Assembly: GCA_026708035.1 (NCBI GenBank)
Contig: JAPOVQ010000017.1
Span: forward strand, 62,001-126,000
Length of the DNA stretch: 64,000 nucleotides
Source of the DNA: Chloroflexota bacterium
GTDB taxonomy: Bacteria; Chloroflexota; UBA11872
Direction: 5' to 3'
Shown here: piece by piece, positions 17,388-26,242 of the stretch
How the letters are laid out: every line of letters begins with the position of its first letter
Numbering within the stretch: position 1 is the stretch's first letter
Notes under the pieces: generated by a model
The model's input: the letters and a program-made list of their open reading frames with translations, nothing else
The model's database searches: none
What the model was told of the DNA's origin: nothing
Translations under genes and position numbers: made by a program

Positions 17388-17837
17388 CGGGGTGCTCAAG
17401 CTCGCCGGTCGCCCCGTTCGAGGCCCCGGCGTCGAATTCGCGACTCTCCTGCCCTGATCCTGAATCGCTCGCCCGCCTGCTGACACCAGCTTCAGTATAG
17501 GCAGCGCCGCCCGACCGTGCCGCGTGACGGAAGTTTCACGTGAACCATCGGGGCCGACCTCTGCCAGTACCACGTCGTGCGCAAGTGGCAGCAGTTCGAC
17601 CGGGCGCGTTTCGCCGGGCGGCCAGCTCGCCTTGACCGTGCGCAGCGGCAGGGCCTCGGTTTCGAGCGTAGAGAGGTCCAGCCGCTGCGACGCGTGATCA
17701 ATGTCAAAGCCGACGACCTCGCCCGCTGCATCGAGGTCAACGTTGAGCCCATCCGTGACCTCGCGCGTCGCCACGCCCGGCCCTTCCTTGAACTCGACGT
17801 AGAGGCTGTCGGTTTCCGAGTAGTAGTGGAGTCTCAT
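17388..17837 (-). CDS. DUF2283 domain frame without its own stop codon
   Basis: Residues 1-66 from the ATG at 17837 are a classic DUF2283 protein (MRLHYYSETDSLYVEFKEGP, then DGLNVDLDAAGEVVGFDIDH). These are small proteins of about 65-80 residues found beside many unrelated genes. Here no stop codon follows: the frame runs about 70 further residues of low-complexity sequence and then enters the secreted propeller gene at 17387. A lost stop or a frameshift near 17490-17550 is the simplest explanation, since an alternative frame ends at 17492. The function of DUF2283 is unknown. Confidence 0.6.
17532..17547. promoter_or_regulatory. parS-like site (14 of 16 bases)
   Basis: AGTTTCACGTGAACCA matches the parS consensus TGTTTCACGTGAAACA except at positions 1 and 14. 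It lies about 11.8 kb from the perfect site at 29290, in the degraded region between the DUF2283 domain and the propeller. ParB often uses several near-origin sites, so this may be a weaker one. Confidence 0.5.
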
Positions 17838-17893
17838 GCGCTGCCGTTTCGGAAACGTCGGTAGCTGCCGTCAGATGCCTCGCGATCGGGCGG

Positions 17894-19123
17894 CTATTGC
17901 CCGGCCAATCGCGCCAAGTCCCCGGCGCGGTTGATCTGCTCCCAGGGAATGTCGTCCAGGTCGTCGCGGCCGAAGTGGCCGTACGCCGCGACCTGGCGGT
18001 AGAGCGGGCGCCGCAGGTCCAGGTCGCGGATGATCGCGCCCGGCCGCAGGTCGAAGGTGTCGCGAATGGCCGCCTCGATGCGGTCGTCGGGCGCCGTGCC
18101 CGTGCCGTAGGTCTCGATGTTGAGCGACAGCGGCTCGGCCTTGCCGATCACGTAGGCCGCCTGCACCTCGAAGCGCGTCGCCAGCCCGGCGGCGACGACG
18201 TTCTTCGCGATCCAGCGCAGCGCGTAGTTCGCCGAGCGGTCCACCTTCGTCGGGTCCTTGCCGGAGAAGGCGCCGCCCCCGTGGCGCGCCATGCCGCCGT
18301 AGGTGTCCACGATGATCTTGCGCCCGCTGAGCCCTGCGTCGCCCATCGGCCCGCCCACCACAAACCGCCCGGTGCCGTTGACGATGATTTGTGTGGCGGC
18401 GTCGAGCAAGTCGGTAGGGATCGCTTCACGGACCACGGATTCCTCGATGGCGCTCGCGATGTCCTCATTCTCAATGTCGGGATCGTGCTGCGCCGCAATC
18501 ACGACGCTGTCGACTCGCGCCGGCCGCCCGTGGCGGTATTCCACCGTGACCTGCGACTTGCCGTCGGGCCGCAGCCAATTCAGCGTGCCGTCCTTGCGGA
18601 CCTGCGCCAGCCGCCGCGCGGCGCGGTGCGCCAGCGCAATCGGCGCCGGCATCAGCTCCGGCGTCTCGTCGCAGGCAAAGCCGTACATCATCCCCTGGTC
18701 GCCCGCGCCCAAGGCCTCGACATCGTCGTAGTCGCCGTCCAGGGCCCGCACCTCGAGCGCCTCGTCGACGCCCTGCTTGATGTCGGCCGACTGCTCGTTG
18801 AGAGCCACCGTCACGCCGCAGGTTTCGCCGTCGAAGCCAACCTCGGAGGCCGTGTAGCCGATCTCGCACACGGTATCGCGGACGACGCGGCGCACGTCGA
18901 CGGGGGCCTTGGACGTGATCTCACCGAGCACCAGCACCAGGCCGGTGGTCGTGGCCGCCTCGCACGCCACCCGGCTTTCGGGGTCGCCGGCCAAAAAGGC
19001 GTCGAGGACGGCGTCCGACACCTGGTCGCAGAGCTTGTCCGGATGGCCCTCGGTCACCGACTCCGACGTGAACAGCAGGCGCGGCGCCTGCATGAACGTG
19101 TTGCTCAAGCTGCTCTCCCCCAA
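17894..19123 (-). CDS. metK: S-adenosylmethionine synthetase
   Basis: Makes S-adenosylmethionine from methionine and ATP. The 399-409 residue product has the family signatures [17 protein letters not shown] at the N-terminus, [12 protein letters not shown] in the middle and [16 protein letters not shown] in the second half. The frame opens at a TTG (19123); the ATG at 19093 ([11 protein letters not shown]) fits the usual family start better. It is the last gene of a minus-strand block that also holds ahcY, a PfkB kinase, mtnP and mtnA, so synthesis, demethylation and salvage of SAM derivatives are grouped. Confidence 0.97.
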   Translation of the reverse strand: MGESSLSNTFMQAPRLLFTSESVTEGHPDKLCDQVSDAVLDAFLAGDPESRVACEAATTTGLVLVLGEITSKAPVDVRRVVRDTVCEIGYTASEVGFDGETCGVTVALNEQSADIKQGVDEALEVRALDGDYDDVEALGAGDQGMMYGFACDETPELMPAPIALAHRAARRLAQVRKDGTLNWLRPDGKSQVTVEYRHGRPARVDSVVIAAQHDPDIENEDIASAIEESVVREAIPTDLLDAATQIIVNGTGRFVVGGPMGDAGLSGRKIIVDTYGGMARHGGGAFSGKDPTKVDRSANYALRWIAKNVVAAGLATRFEVQAAYVIGKAEPLSLNIETYGTGTAPDDRIEAAIRDTFDLRPGAIIRDLDLRRPLYRQVAAYGHFGRDDLDDIPWEQINRAGDLARLAGQ

Positions 19124-19179
19124 TAGCGTGACATGGGTGCCTGTCGTCTGCTCGTCATGTGTCCGCCCGGTGAGGACTC

Positions 19180-19283
19180 CCCCCTCATCCTGTCCTTACT
19201 CCCACCAGGGGAGAAGGGATCAGGCCCGCAGGCGCGCGCTCCGGCCCCCTCTCCCTTGATGGAAGAGGGTTGGGGTGAGGGTG
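19180..19283. repeat. Two copies of repeat A between metK and ahcY
   Basis: Copies at about 19180-19219 (CCCTCATCC ... CCAGGGGAGAAGGG variant) and 19245-19283 (CCCTCTCCC ... TTGGGGTGAGGG) fill most of the 194-base gap. No SAM or SAH riboswitch signature could be recognised around them. Confidence 0.75.
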
Positions 19284-19317
19284 ACCCGGCGCATCGTCGC
19301 GGCCGCGGGCTGATCGC

Positions 19318-20589
19318 TTAGGTCCCTTCCTGCCAGCCGGACAGGTAGGCGGCCTGCTCCTCGGTCAGCGTGTCAATGGCCACGCCCATCGCCTCGAGCT
19401 TCAGCGTGGCGACCCGGCGGTCGATATCCCCGGACACGTCGTACACGTCGGGCGTCAGGTCGCCGGCGTTGGACGCCAGGTATTCGATCGCCAGCGCCTG
19501 GTTGGCAAAGCTCATGTCCATCACGCTGGCCGGGTGCCCCTCGGCAGCCGCCAAGTTGATGAGCCGGCCCTGGGCCAGCAGGAAGATGCGGCGGCCGTCG
19601 GCCAGCCGATACTCGTCGACGTAGGGTCGCGCCTCATCGACCTCCACCGCCATGTCTTCCAGCGCCTCGATATTGATCTCGATGTCGAAGTGTCCCGAGT
19701 TGGCCAGGATCGCCCCGTCGGGCATGGCCTCGAAGTGGGGGCGGTCGATCACGTGCTTGTCGCCGGTGACGGTCACGAACACGTGTCCCACCGACGCCGC
19801 CTCCTGCATCGGCATGACGCGGAACCCTTCCATCAACGCCTCCAGCGCGCGCACGGGGTCAACCTCGGTGACGATCACGTGGGCGCCCATCCCGGCCGCA
19901 CGGCTGGCCAGGCCGCGCCCGCACCAGCCGTAGCCCCCGACGACGACGTTGCGCCCGGCCAAGAGAATGTTGGTGGCGCGCACCAGGCCGTCGATCGTGG
20001 ACTGCCCGGTGCCGTAGCGGTTATCGAACATGTGCTTGGTCATGGCCTCGTTCACGGCCACGATGGGGTACTTCAGCACGCCCTGCTCCGCCATGGCCCG
20101 CAGACGAATGACGCCGGTGGTGGTCTCCTCGGTGCCGCCGAGCACGTCGCCGATGACGTCCCTGCGGTCCGTGTGCAGGGTCGAGACCAGGTCGGCGCCG
20201 TCGTCGATCGTGAGATGCGGGCGCGTATTCAGCACCGATTCGATGTGGTCGTAGTAGACCTCGGAATCTTCGCCATTAATGGCGTAGGTGGCGGCGCCGT
20301 ACTCCTGGACAAGGGCGGCCGCGACATCGTCTTGCGTGCTCAAAGGGTTGGACCCGCAGAGCGCCACGTCGGCGCCGCCGGCCTGCAGCGTGCGCATCAG
20401 GTTGGCGGTTTCGGTCGTGACGTGCTGGCAGGCGCCGATGCGCAGGCCGTCCAGGGGCCGCTCGAGCGCGAAGCGCTCCCGGATGCTCGCCAGCACCGGC
20501 ATGGACTGATCGGCCCACCGGACGCGGCGGACACCGAGGCCGGCGAGCCTGGCGTCGGCGATCTCGAACGAGCTATCCGATGCGGCCAT
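19318..20589 (-). CDS. ahcY: Adenosylhomocysteinase
   Basis: Hydrolyses S-adenosylhomocysteine to adenosine and homocysteine using bound NAD. The start at 20589 is set by AGGAG shortly upstream and by homology; the frame itself continues further. The 423-residue product has [60 protein letters not shown], the NAD-binding [13 protein letters not shown]-type motif (here [17 protein letters not shown]) and [12 protein letters not shown]. It lies 37 bases after the PfkB kinase, whose adenosine-kinase-like role would remove its product (inference). Confidence 0.97.
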   Translation of the reverse strand: MAASDSSFEIADARLAGLGVRRVRWADQSMPVLASIRERFALERPLDGLRIGACQHVTTETANLMRTLQAGGADVALCGSNPLSTQDDVAAALVQEYGAATYAINGEDSEVYYDHIESVLNTRPHLTIDDGADLVSTLHTDRRDVIGDVLGGTEETTTGVIRLRAMAEQGVLKYPIVAVNEAMTKHMFDNRYGTGQSTIDGLVRATNILLAGRNVVVGGYGWCGRGLASRAAGMGAHVIVTEVDPVRALEALMEGFRVMPMQEAASVGHVFVTVTGDKHVIDRPHFEAMPDGAILANSGHFDIEINIEALEDMAVEVDEARPYVDEYRLADGRRIFLLAQGRLINLAAAEGHPASVMDMSFANQALAIEYLASNAGDLTPDVYDVSGDIDRRVATLKLEAMGVAIDTLTEEQAAYLSGWQEGT

Positions 20590-20626
20590 GCGATTCTCCT
20601 TGTCGCGCAGGGTCGCCATCCGGCGC

Positions 20627-21715
20627 CTAAAACGCAACGAGCTCCTTGAACTCGGCGTAACGGGCCTCAACGTCCTCGCGGGTAACCGCGGCCAGGCGCT
20701 CGACGCCGAACGCCTCAACTGTAAACGACGCCGCGACGCTGCCATAAACGATTGCCCGGCGCAGATCTTCGTGCCCCCTCCCCCTAGCACGGGGAGGGTT
20801 GGGGTGGGGGTCGGCGTGCCCCCTCCCCCTAGCAGGGGGAGGGCTGGGGTGGGGGGCATCCGGCCCATCCCCCTCTCCCCTTGCGGGAGAGGGTTGGGGT
20901 GAGGGGTCCTCCCCTCCGTCATTCCCGCGGAGGTGGGAATCCATCCCACCGTCACTTCCGCGCCCCCCGCCGAAGGCCCTCGCTTCGGCCAAACTTCCCA
21001 GCATCGCGCCGGCAAACGCGTCGCCGGCGCCCGTCGGATCCACAACCTCCGGCAACGGATAGCCCGGCGCGGAGAACCACTCGCCGCCGTGCGCCAGCAC
21101 CGCGCCGTACTCGCCCAGCTTCACGACCACGGCTTGCGGGCCGAGCGCCAAAATAGGCCCGACCGCCTTGGGCACTCGGGACTCGCGGCTGAACATCCGC
21201 GCTTCCTGGTCGTTCAGCACCACGAGCGTGCTGCGGCGGAATACCTCGGCCAACTCGGCCGACTGACCGCGAATCCAATGGTCCATCGAGTCGGTGGCCA
21301 CATACGCCGCCGAGTCAAGCTGCTCCATGACGCTCTGCTGGATACCGGGCTCGATGTTGCCCACGAAGATGTAGTCCGCATTCGTCGCGGGAATGCGCGG
21401 GGTGAACTCGGTGACGACGTTCAGCTCCACGAACTCCGTGTCGCGCGTATTGAGGTCCTCGTGATAGCGCCCGCCCCAGCGGAACGTCTCGCCCTCGACG
21501 ACGTCGAGGCCGGTCAGGTCCACGCCGCGGCCTTCCAGCAGCTGCCGATGGGCTTCCGGAAAGTCCGTGCCCACGACGCTGACCAGCGCGGTTGGCGCGA
21601 AGAGCCGCGCCGCCAGGGCGGCATAGGTGCCCGACCCGCCCAGGACCCGAGTGGCCCGTCCCGCCGGCGCCACGATGTCGTCGATGCCGACCGTGCCGAC
21701 GATCACGACGCTCAC
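20627..21715 (-). CDS. PfkB-family sugar/nucleoside kinase with in-frame repeat insertion
   Basis: A ribokinase-fold kinase of 362 residues from GTG at 21715 (GTG at 21706 is an alternative). It has the glycine pair near the N-terminus ([15 protein letters not shown]), the hinge [11 protein letters not shown] and the catalytic motif [14 protein letters not shown]. The last helix region ([21 protein letters not shown]) resumes only after an insert of about 60 residues ([11 protein letters not shown], then three PSPxPARGEG-like units). The insert is encoded by four dispersed repeats. Position between ahcY and mtnP suggests adenosine or a related ribonucleoside as substrate, but this is inference. 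Reading frame is intact. Confidence 0.88.
   Translation of the reverse strand: MSVVIVGTVGIDDIVAPAGRATRVLGGSGTYAALAARLFAPTALVSVVGTDFPEAHRQLLEGRGVDLTGLDVVEGETFRWGGRYHEDLNTRDTEFVELNVVTEFTPRIPATNADYIFVGNIEPGIQQSVMEQLDSAAYVATDSMDHWIRGQSAELAEVFRRSTLVVLNDQEARMFSRESRVPKAVGPILALGPQAVVVKLGEYGAVLAHGGEWFSAPGYPLPEVVDPTGAGDAFAGAMLGSLAEARAFGGGRGSDGGMDSHLRGNDGGEDPSPQPSPARGEGDGPDAPHPSPPPARGRGHADPHPNPPRARGRGHEDLRRAIVYGSVAASFTVEAFGVERLAAVTREDVEARYAEFKELVAF
20774..20950. repeat. Three repeat A copies and one repeat B inside the PfkB kinase gene
   Basis: Copies of A at about 20774-20810, 20819-20856 and 20869-20906, and B at 20918-20945. The total is a multiple of three and contains no stop in the kinase frame. 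The encoded peptide is rich in Pro, Arg, Gly and Ser and interrupts the protein after the catalytic aspartate motif, just before the last conserved helix. Confidence 0.88.
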
Positions 21716-21718
21716 AAC

Positions 21719-21866
21719 GGGTCCAACTCTCGTACCCCTTGAGGGGGCGGGCTGGGGTGGGAGGAGCTCCAGTTCGGCCCCGTCTCCCCTTGAGGCAAGG
21801 GGCCGGAGTGAGAGGAGCTCCAGTCCGGCTCCCTCTCCCTTGGGGAGAGGGCTGGGGTGAGGGGAT
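21719..21866. repeat. Three tandem repeat A copies between mtnP and the PfkB kinase
   Basis: Copies at about 21733-21762, 21778-21812 and 21829-21864 are separated by GAGGAGCTCCAGTCCGGC-like spacers that themselves repeat. They directly abut the kinase start codon, so the kinase leader is repeat-derived. Confidence 0.8.
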
Positions 21867-21896
21867 TGGTCCCCACCACCCACGCCTGCGGGTCGT

Positions 21897-22775
21897 TCAC
21901 AGATACCGCTCCACCAGCAGCGCCACCCGCTCCCGCACGGCGGGGTCGATGGCCTCCGGCGCGGTGATGATGCCCGCGGCGAGCGCCGAGCCGCACTCGC
22001 AGTCGCGGGGCTGCCGCACGACCGCCGGAATCGCCGTGCGCACCGCGCACAGCGCCAGCTCGGCATTGGCCATGAGGTTCTGCACCACCATGGCGGCCGT
22101 CACCGGCTCCTCGCTTTCGTGCCAGACGTCGTAGTCGGTGACCATCGCCATCACGCCGTAGCAAAGCTCGGCCTCGCGGGCCAGGCGCGCCTCGGGCAGC
22201 GCGGTCATGCCGATCACGTCCACGCCCCACGAGCGGTACAACTCGGACTCGGCGCGGGTGGAAAACTGCGGCCCTTCGATGCAGACATAGGCGCCGCCCC
22301 AATGGACGTTGCCCCCGGCGCCCCCCACCGCCTCGGCCAGGACGCCCCGGACTCGCGGACACAAGGGGTCGGCCATCCCCACGTGCACGACCAGGCCCGG
22401 CTCATCGAAAAACGTGGAGGGCCGCACGCGCGTGCGGTCGATGAGCTGGTCGGGAATCACCACGTCAAGCGGCGGGATGCGCTCGCGCATGCTGCCCACG
22501 GCGCTCACGGCCAGCACCCACTCGACGCCCAGCGACTTGAGCGCCCAGATGTTGGCGCGCACGTTGAGGGCGGTGGGCGAAATCCGATGACCGCGGCCAT
22601 GGCGCGGCAGGAAGGCCACCTCGACCCCGTCGAGCACGCCCACGACCAGGTTGTCGCTCGGAGCGCCGAACGGGGTGTCGATCTCGACCTCGCGGCGCTG
22701 CTCCAAGCCGGGCATCTGATAAAAGCCGCTGCCGCCGATGACCCCGACGCGGGCGCGTGGATCGTTTGGCGCCAT
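21897..22775 (-). CDS. mtnP: 5'-methylthioadenosine phosphorylase
   Basis: Splits methylthioadenosine into adenine and methylthioribose-1-phosphate. The 292-residue protein has the PNP/MTAP family markers VGVIGGSGFYQMPGL, FLPRHGRGHRISPTALNVRANIWALK, AVSAVGSMRERI, CIEGPQFSTRAESELYRSWG, VIGMTALPEARLAREAELCY and TDYDVWHE. The GMTALPEA and TDYDVW elements fit MTAP rather than inosine/guanosine phosphorylase. Upstream mtnA would use its sugar product. Confidence 0.95.
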   Translation of the reverse strand: MAPNDPRARVGVIGGSGFYQMPGLEQRREVEIDTPFGAPSDNLVVGVLDGVEVAFLPRHGRGHRISPTALNVRANIWALKSLGVEWVLAVSAVGSMRERIPPLDVVIPDQLIDRTRVRPSTFFDEPGLVVHVGMADPLCPRVRGVLAEAVGGAGGNVHWGGAYVCIEGPQFSTRAESELYRSWGVDVIGMTALPEARLAREAELCYGVMAMVTDYDVWHESEEPVTAAMVVQNLMANAELALCAVRTAIPAVVRQPRDCECGSALAAGIITAPEAIDPAVRERVALLVERYL

Positions 22776-22826
22776 GGGCTAGCCGGTCCAGGGCCGGACG
22801 GTGCAAGCGGCTATGTCGTTTCGATC

Positions 22827-23041
22827 ACCCTCACCCCAACCCTCTCCCATCGAGGGAGAGGGGGCCGAAGGAAGCGGAATCGCCGCGACAGTTCTGCCCC
22901 TGCTTACTTTCCACGCAGCGGTTTCGCCCCTTCTCCCCTGGTGGGAGAAGGACGGGATGAGGGGGAAACCTTCGAGTTGCCCACGGTCCGTCACTCCGGC
23001 GAAAGGACTGCCCCGTACTCGATACGGGGCCGGAATCCAGA
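22827..23041. repeat. Repeat A (two copies) and repeat B with nested repeat C
   Basis: The 305-base gap between mtnA and mtnP contains A copies at 22827-22863 and about 22926-22965, then B starting at 22990. B is split by C (CTGCCCCGTACTCGATACGGGG) before it resumes with CCGGAATCCAG. No gene or clear promoter was seen in the gap. Confidence 0.8.
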
Positions 23042-23080
23042 CCCGATTCGACCACCTAGTGCGAAATGAACTCCCCGCCA

Positions 23081-24136
<1,056 letters not shown>

Positions 24137-24208
24137 GGAGCGCGCAATCCTGGCAACAGCCCGCGAGTATAGCCATCGGGAAACTCCCTCCCCGTTAGCA
24201 GGATCCGG

Positions 24209-24247
24209 CTCCCTCCCCCTAGCAGGGGGAGGGATGGGGTGGGGGTC
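24209..24247. repeat. Repeat A upstream of mtnA
   Basis: One copy with the CCCTCCCCCTAGCAGGGGGA hairpin followed by GGGATGGGGTGGGGG. It sits in the 161-base gap between mtnA and the unrecognised gene at 24298. Confidence 0.75.
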
Positions 24248-24297
24248 CCTCCGGGTACGAGCCCGCCCCGCCTCCTCGTACCGCGCGGTCCCCGAAC

Positions 24298-24822
24298 CTA
24301 GTCCAACCCGCGCCTCTTCCGGGCGGCCTCGTACACCTCCAGGCCAATTTCCCCGCGGGCGAACCGCGCTTCGATGGACTGAAAGGCGTCCACCGGCGCG
24401 GCCATGGACGGCGCGAGGTCGGGGCTGGGCTCGGCCGCGCGGGCCTCGGCCAGCTGCTGCCGCGCCGCTGCTTGCGATGGGGCGTCCGCCGGTCCTTCGA
24501 CGTACTCGTCGCTCTCCGAGGCGTCAGCCGTCGCCGGCTGCGGGTCGGCGGGCGACGGCGCGAGCTTGTCCTTGAGCCATCGGCCAACCTCGGCCGGGTC
24601 GGCGTCGGCCACCCAGGCCGTGACTTCATCGTCCGTGGCCGCGGCGCCCGTCTGCGAGCGCAGGCGCTCCCGATGGACCTCGCGGTCCTTCTTCGACTGC
24701 CAGCGACGCTCGATCGCATCGACGCGGGCGGCAACCTCGCGGTCGACCGCGGCCTCGAAGTCCTGCGGCGTCTCGTTGGCGGTCTCTTGGGCGGCGGTTG
24801 GTTCGCCGGTGTGCTCGGTCAT
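24298..24822 (-). CDS. Acidic/charged helical protein of unknown function
   Basis: 174 residues from ATG at 24822, chosen because AAGGAG stands just upstream and the sequence before it is not protein-like. The N-terminal third (DFEAAVDREVAARVDAIERR, then WQSKKDREVHRERLRSQ) is strongly helical and charged. The middle is Ala/Pro/Ser-rich, and the end (FQSIEARFARGEIGLEVYEA) resembles short DNA- or protein-packing helices. It begins 10 bases after the upstream zinc protein stops, so the two are probably one transcript. No family recognised; phage scaffold-like proteins have similar composition, but that is only a resemblance. Confidence 0.65.
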   Translation of the reverse strand: MTEHTGEPTAAQETANETPQDFEAAVDREVAARVDAIERRWQSKKDREVHRERLRSQTGAAATDDEVTAWVADADPAEVGRWLKDKLAPSPADPQPATADASESDEYVEGPADAPSQAAARQQLAEARAAEPSPDLAPSMAAPVDAFQSIEARFARGEIGLEVYEAARKRRGLD

Positions 24823-24832
24823 GGAATCTCCT

Positions 24833-25555
24833 TCAGGCGGCAACTTCGGCGCGGACGGCATAGCCCGCGGCCGACAGGGCGGAATCAAGCTGACGCTCCG
24901 GGTCGAGCTCGTCGGCAAGGGTGATGGCGTGACCCAGGCGCGCGGCAAACATCAGCGCGTCGGTGGTGCGCGCGGCGTAGGCGTCGTGAAGGCGCGCGAC
25001 CCAGCGGGACAGCTCGCCGGCCAGCGCCGGCGGCGCTCCTCGCACCAGCGTCTGCCAGTCCGCGTCCAGGGCCTGGACGTCGGCGCCCGACGCCAGTCGA
25101 CCGGCGCGCTGATAGCCCTCGCTGACCATCAGCGTGAGCAGGTCGTCGTGCGTGGCGACCCGGCAATGGTCCCACTGCGCGTCGCCGGTCGGCCCGGGAT
25201 GCGGACAGGTCGCGGCCAAGCAGCCGGCGGACCATTGGCTGCCCGGCGACCCGCAACGCGGGCAGTGCCAGTGGCCTTGCAGCAGCAGTCCGCGCGCCAG
25301 CGCCTCGTCGTCGAACGCCTGGCTGATGTAGCGGCGGATACCCGGGGCCGCCCGCGCATCGGTCACCGCGCCCAGCACCTGGCCCACCCAGGCGTGTTCG
25401 AAGCGCTCGAACTCCTCGAGGCCGAGCCCTTCGCGGGTTTGCTCCATCGCCGCGCGCAGCGCCCGCGTCGGCACGGCGTAGCGGGCCTTATCGGCATGCC
25501 CCTGGGACTGGGCGGTGATGACGGCCGCGGCGCCGTCGATCTGCACATCAAGCAC
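24833..25555 (-). CDS. Zinc-finger-containing protein of unknown function
   Basis: 240 residues from the GTG at 25555, set by GGAGG five bases upstream. A central cysteine cluster (HWHCPRCGSPGSQW, then AGCLAATCPHPG, about residues 95-122) looks like a treble-clef or ribbon zinc site. The flanking parts are alpha-helical. It is transcribed from a good sigma-70-like promoter at 25625-25653, divergent from an XRE regulator, and is followed by the 174-residue helical protein. Not recognised; the regulator-divergent arrangement suggests an accessory or stress-inducible module. Confidence 0.7.
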   Translation of the reverse strand: MLDVQIDGAAAVITAQSQGHADKARYAVPTRALRAAMEQTREGLGLEEFERFEHAWVGQVLGAVTDARAAPGIRRYISQAFDDEALARGLLLQGHWHCPRCGSPGSQWSAGCLAATCPHPGPTGDAQWDHCRVATHDDLLTLMVSEGYQRAGRLASGADVQALDADWQTLVRGAPPALAGELSRWVARLHDAYAARTTDALMFAARLGHAITLADELDPERQLDSALSAAGYAVRAEVAA

Positions 25556-25624
25556 GCGTCCTCCTTTGCGGGTGGCGCCGAGCCTTGGGGCGGCCCATAG
25601 CCACATCCGGCGTTGTACACGCCA

Positions 25625-25653
25625 AGAGTACGCCGCGTGTCGCCGCGTGTCAA
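25625..25653 (-). promoter_or_regulatory. Sigma-70-type promoter of the zinc-protein module
   Basis: Read on the minus strand: TTGACA (25653-25648), a 17-base spacer, then TACTCT (25630-25625). The -35 box is consensus and the -10 keeps the key A and final T. The expected transcript start is near 25618, about 60 bases before the GTG of the zinc protein. Confidence 0.65.
25631..25650. promoter_or_regulatory. Tandem direct repeat, probable operator
   Basis: CGCCGCGTGT occurs twice in immediate succession. The pair covers the whole spacer of the minus-strand promoter and lies upstream of the -10 of the plus-strand XRE gene. A protein bound here would affect both directions, as expected for autoregulation by the divergent regulator (inference). 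Confidence 0.5.
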
Positions 25654-25662
25654 CCATTCGCG

Positions 25663-25668
25663 TACAAT
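25663..25668 (+). promoter_or_regulatory. -10 element of a probable leaderless XRE-regulator transcript
   Basis: TACAAT stands six bases before the ATG at 25675. Transcription would start at or next to the A of the ATG, giving a leaderless mRNA. No -35 match and no Shine-Dalgarno sequence are present upstream, which fits that reading. Confidence 0.45.
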
Positions 25669-25674
25669 GCCGCC

Positions 25675-26196
25675 ATGGCAGGCGCAGAGGCTGGGCTGCG
25701 GTTCCCCGAGGCATTGCGCCGCGCCCGCTTGGCGCGCGGGCTCTCCTATCGAGCGCTGGCGGCGTGCTGCGGGCTGTCCCACTCGTTCCTGAGCCATATC
25801 GAGAAGGGCGAGCGCCGCCCGCCGCGCATGGCGCGCGTGATGGCGATTGCCGCGGCCCTCGACACCGTGACCCCGGCCTTCCTGCTCGCCGCGCTGGCGG
25901 ACCGCGTGGGAACCGAGGCGACGCAGCTGGTCATTCATCTGGCGCAGACCGCGTCCGGCGGCGACCCGCTGCCCGGCGCGCTAACCGAGATCGGCGGCGC
26001 GGACGCGATCGAGGCGCTGGCCACGGCGGCCTCCCAACCGGACGGCGAGGCCCAGCTGCGCCGGGCCCTGTCCTTCGTGGACCTGCAGTTCGACGCCGAC
26101 GTGCTGCGCGTGGGCTTCGGCGACGCCGCGAACCCCGTGGTCCTGAGCGTGGTAGGCCCGGCGGATCCAGCCGCGGGATCCGAGTGCTCCGACTAG
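25675..26196 (+). CDS. XRE-family transcription regulator
   Basis: 173 residues with an N-terminal helix-turn-helix (about residues 10-65: [40 protein letters not shown]) and a C-terminal alpha-helical part of unknown fold. The ATG at 25675 is preferred because the upstream open frame has only a TTG and overlaps promoter sequences. It is divergent from the zinc-protein module and probably controls it through the tandem CGCCGCGTGT repeat between them. Confidence 0.82.
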   Translation: MAGAEAGLRFPEALRRARLARGLSYRALAACCGLSHSFLSHIEKGERRPPRMARVMAIAAALDTVTPAFLLAALADRVGTEATQLVIHLAQTASGGDPLPGALTEIGGADAIEALATAASQPDGEAQLRRALSFVDLQFDADVLRVGFGDAANPVVLSVVGPADPAAGSECSD

Positions 26197-26242
26197 CCCG
26201 GTCTCGACTCTTGGCCCGCTCGCACCACGACCTCTCCCTCCC

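Noticed and set aside
19124-19317. Possible SAM or SAH riboswitch upstream of metK
   Set aside because: The gap is mostly two repeat A copies; conserved riboswitch cores were not recognisable.
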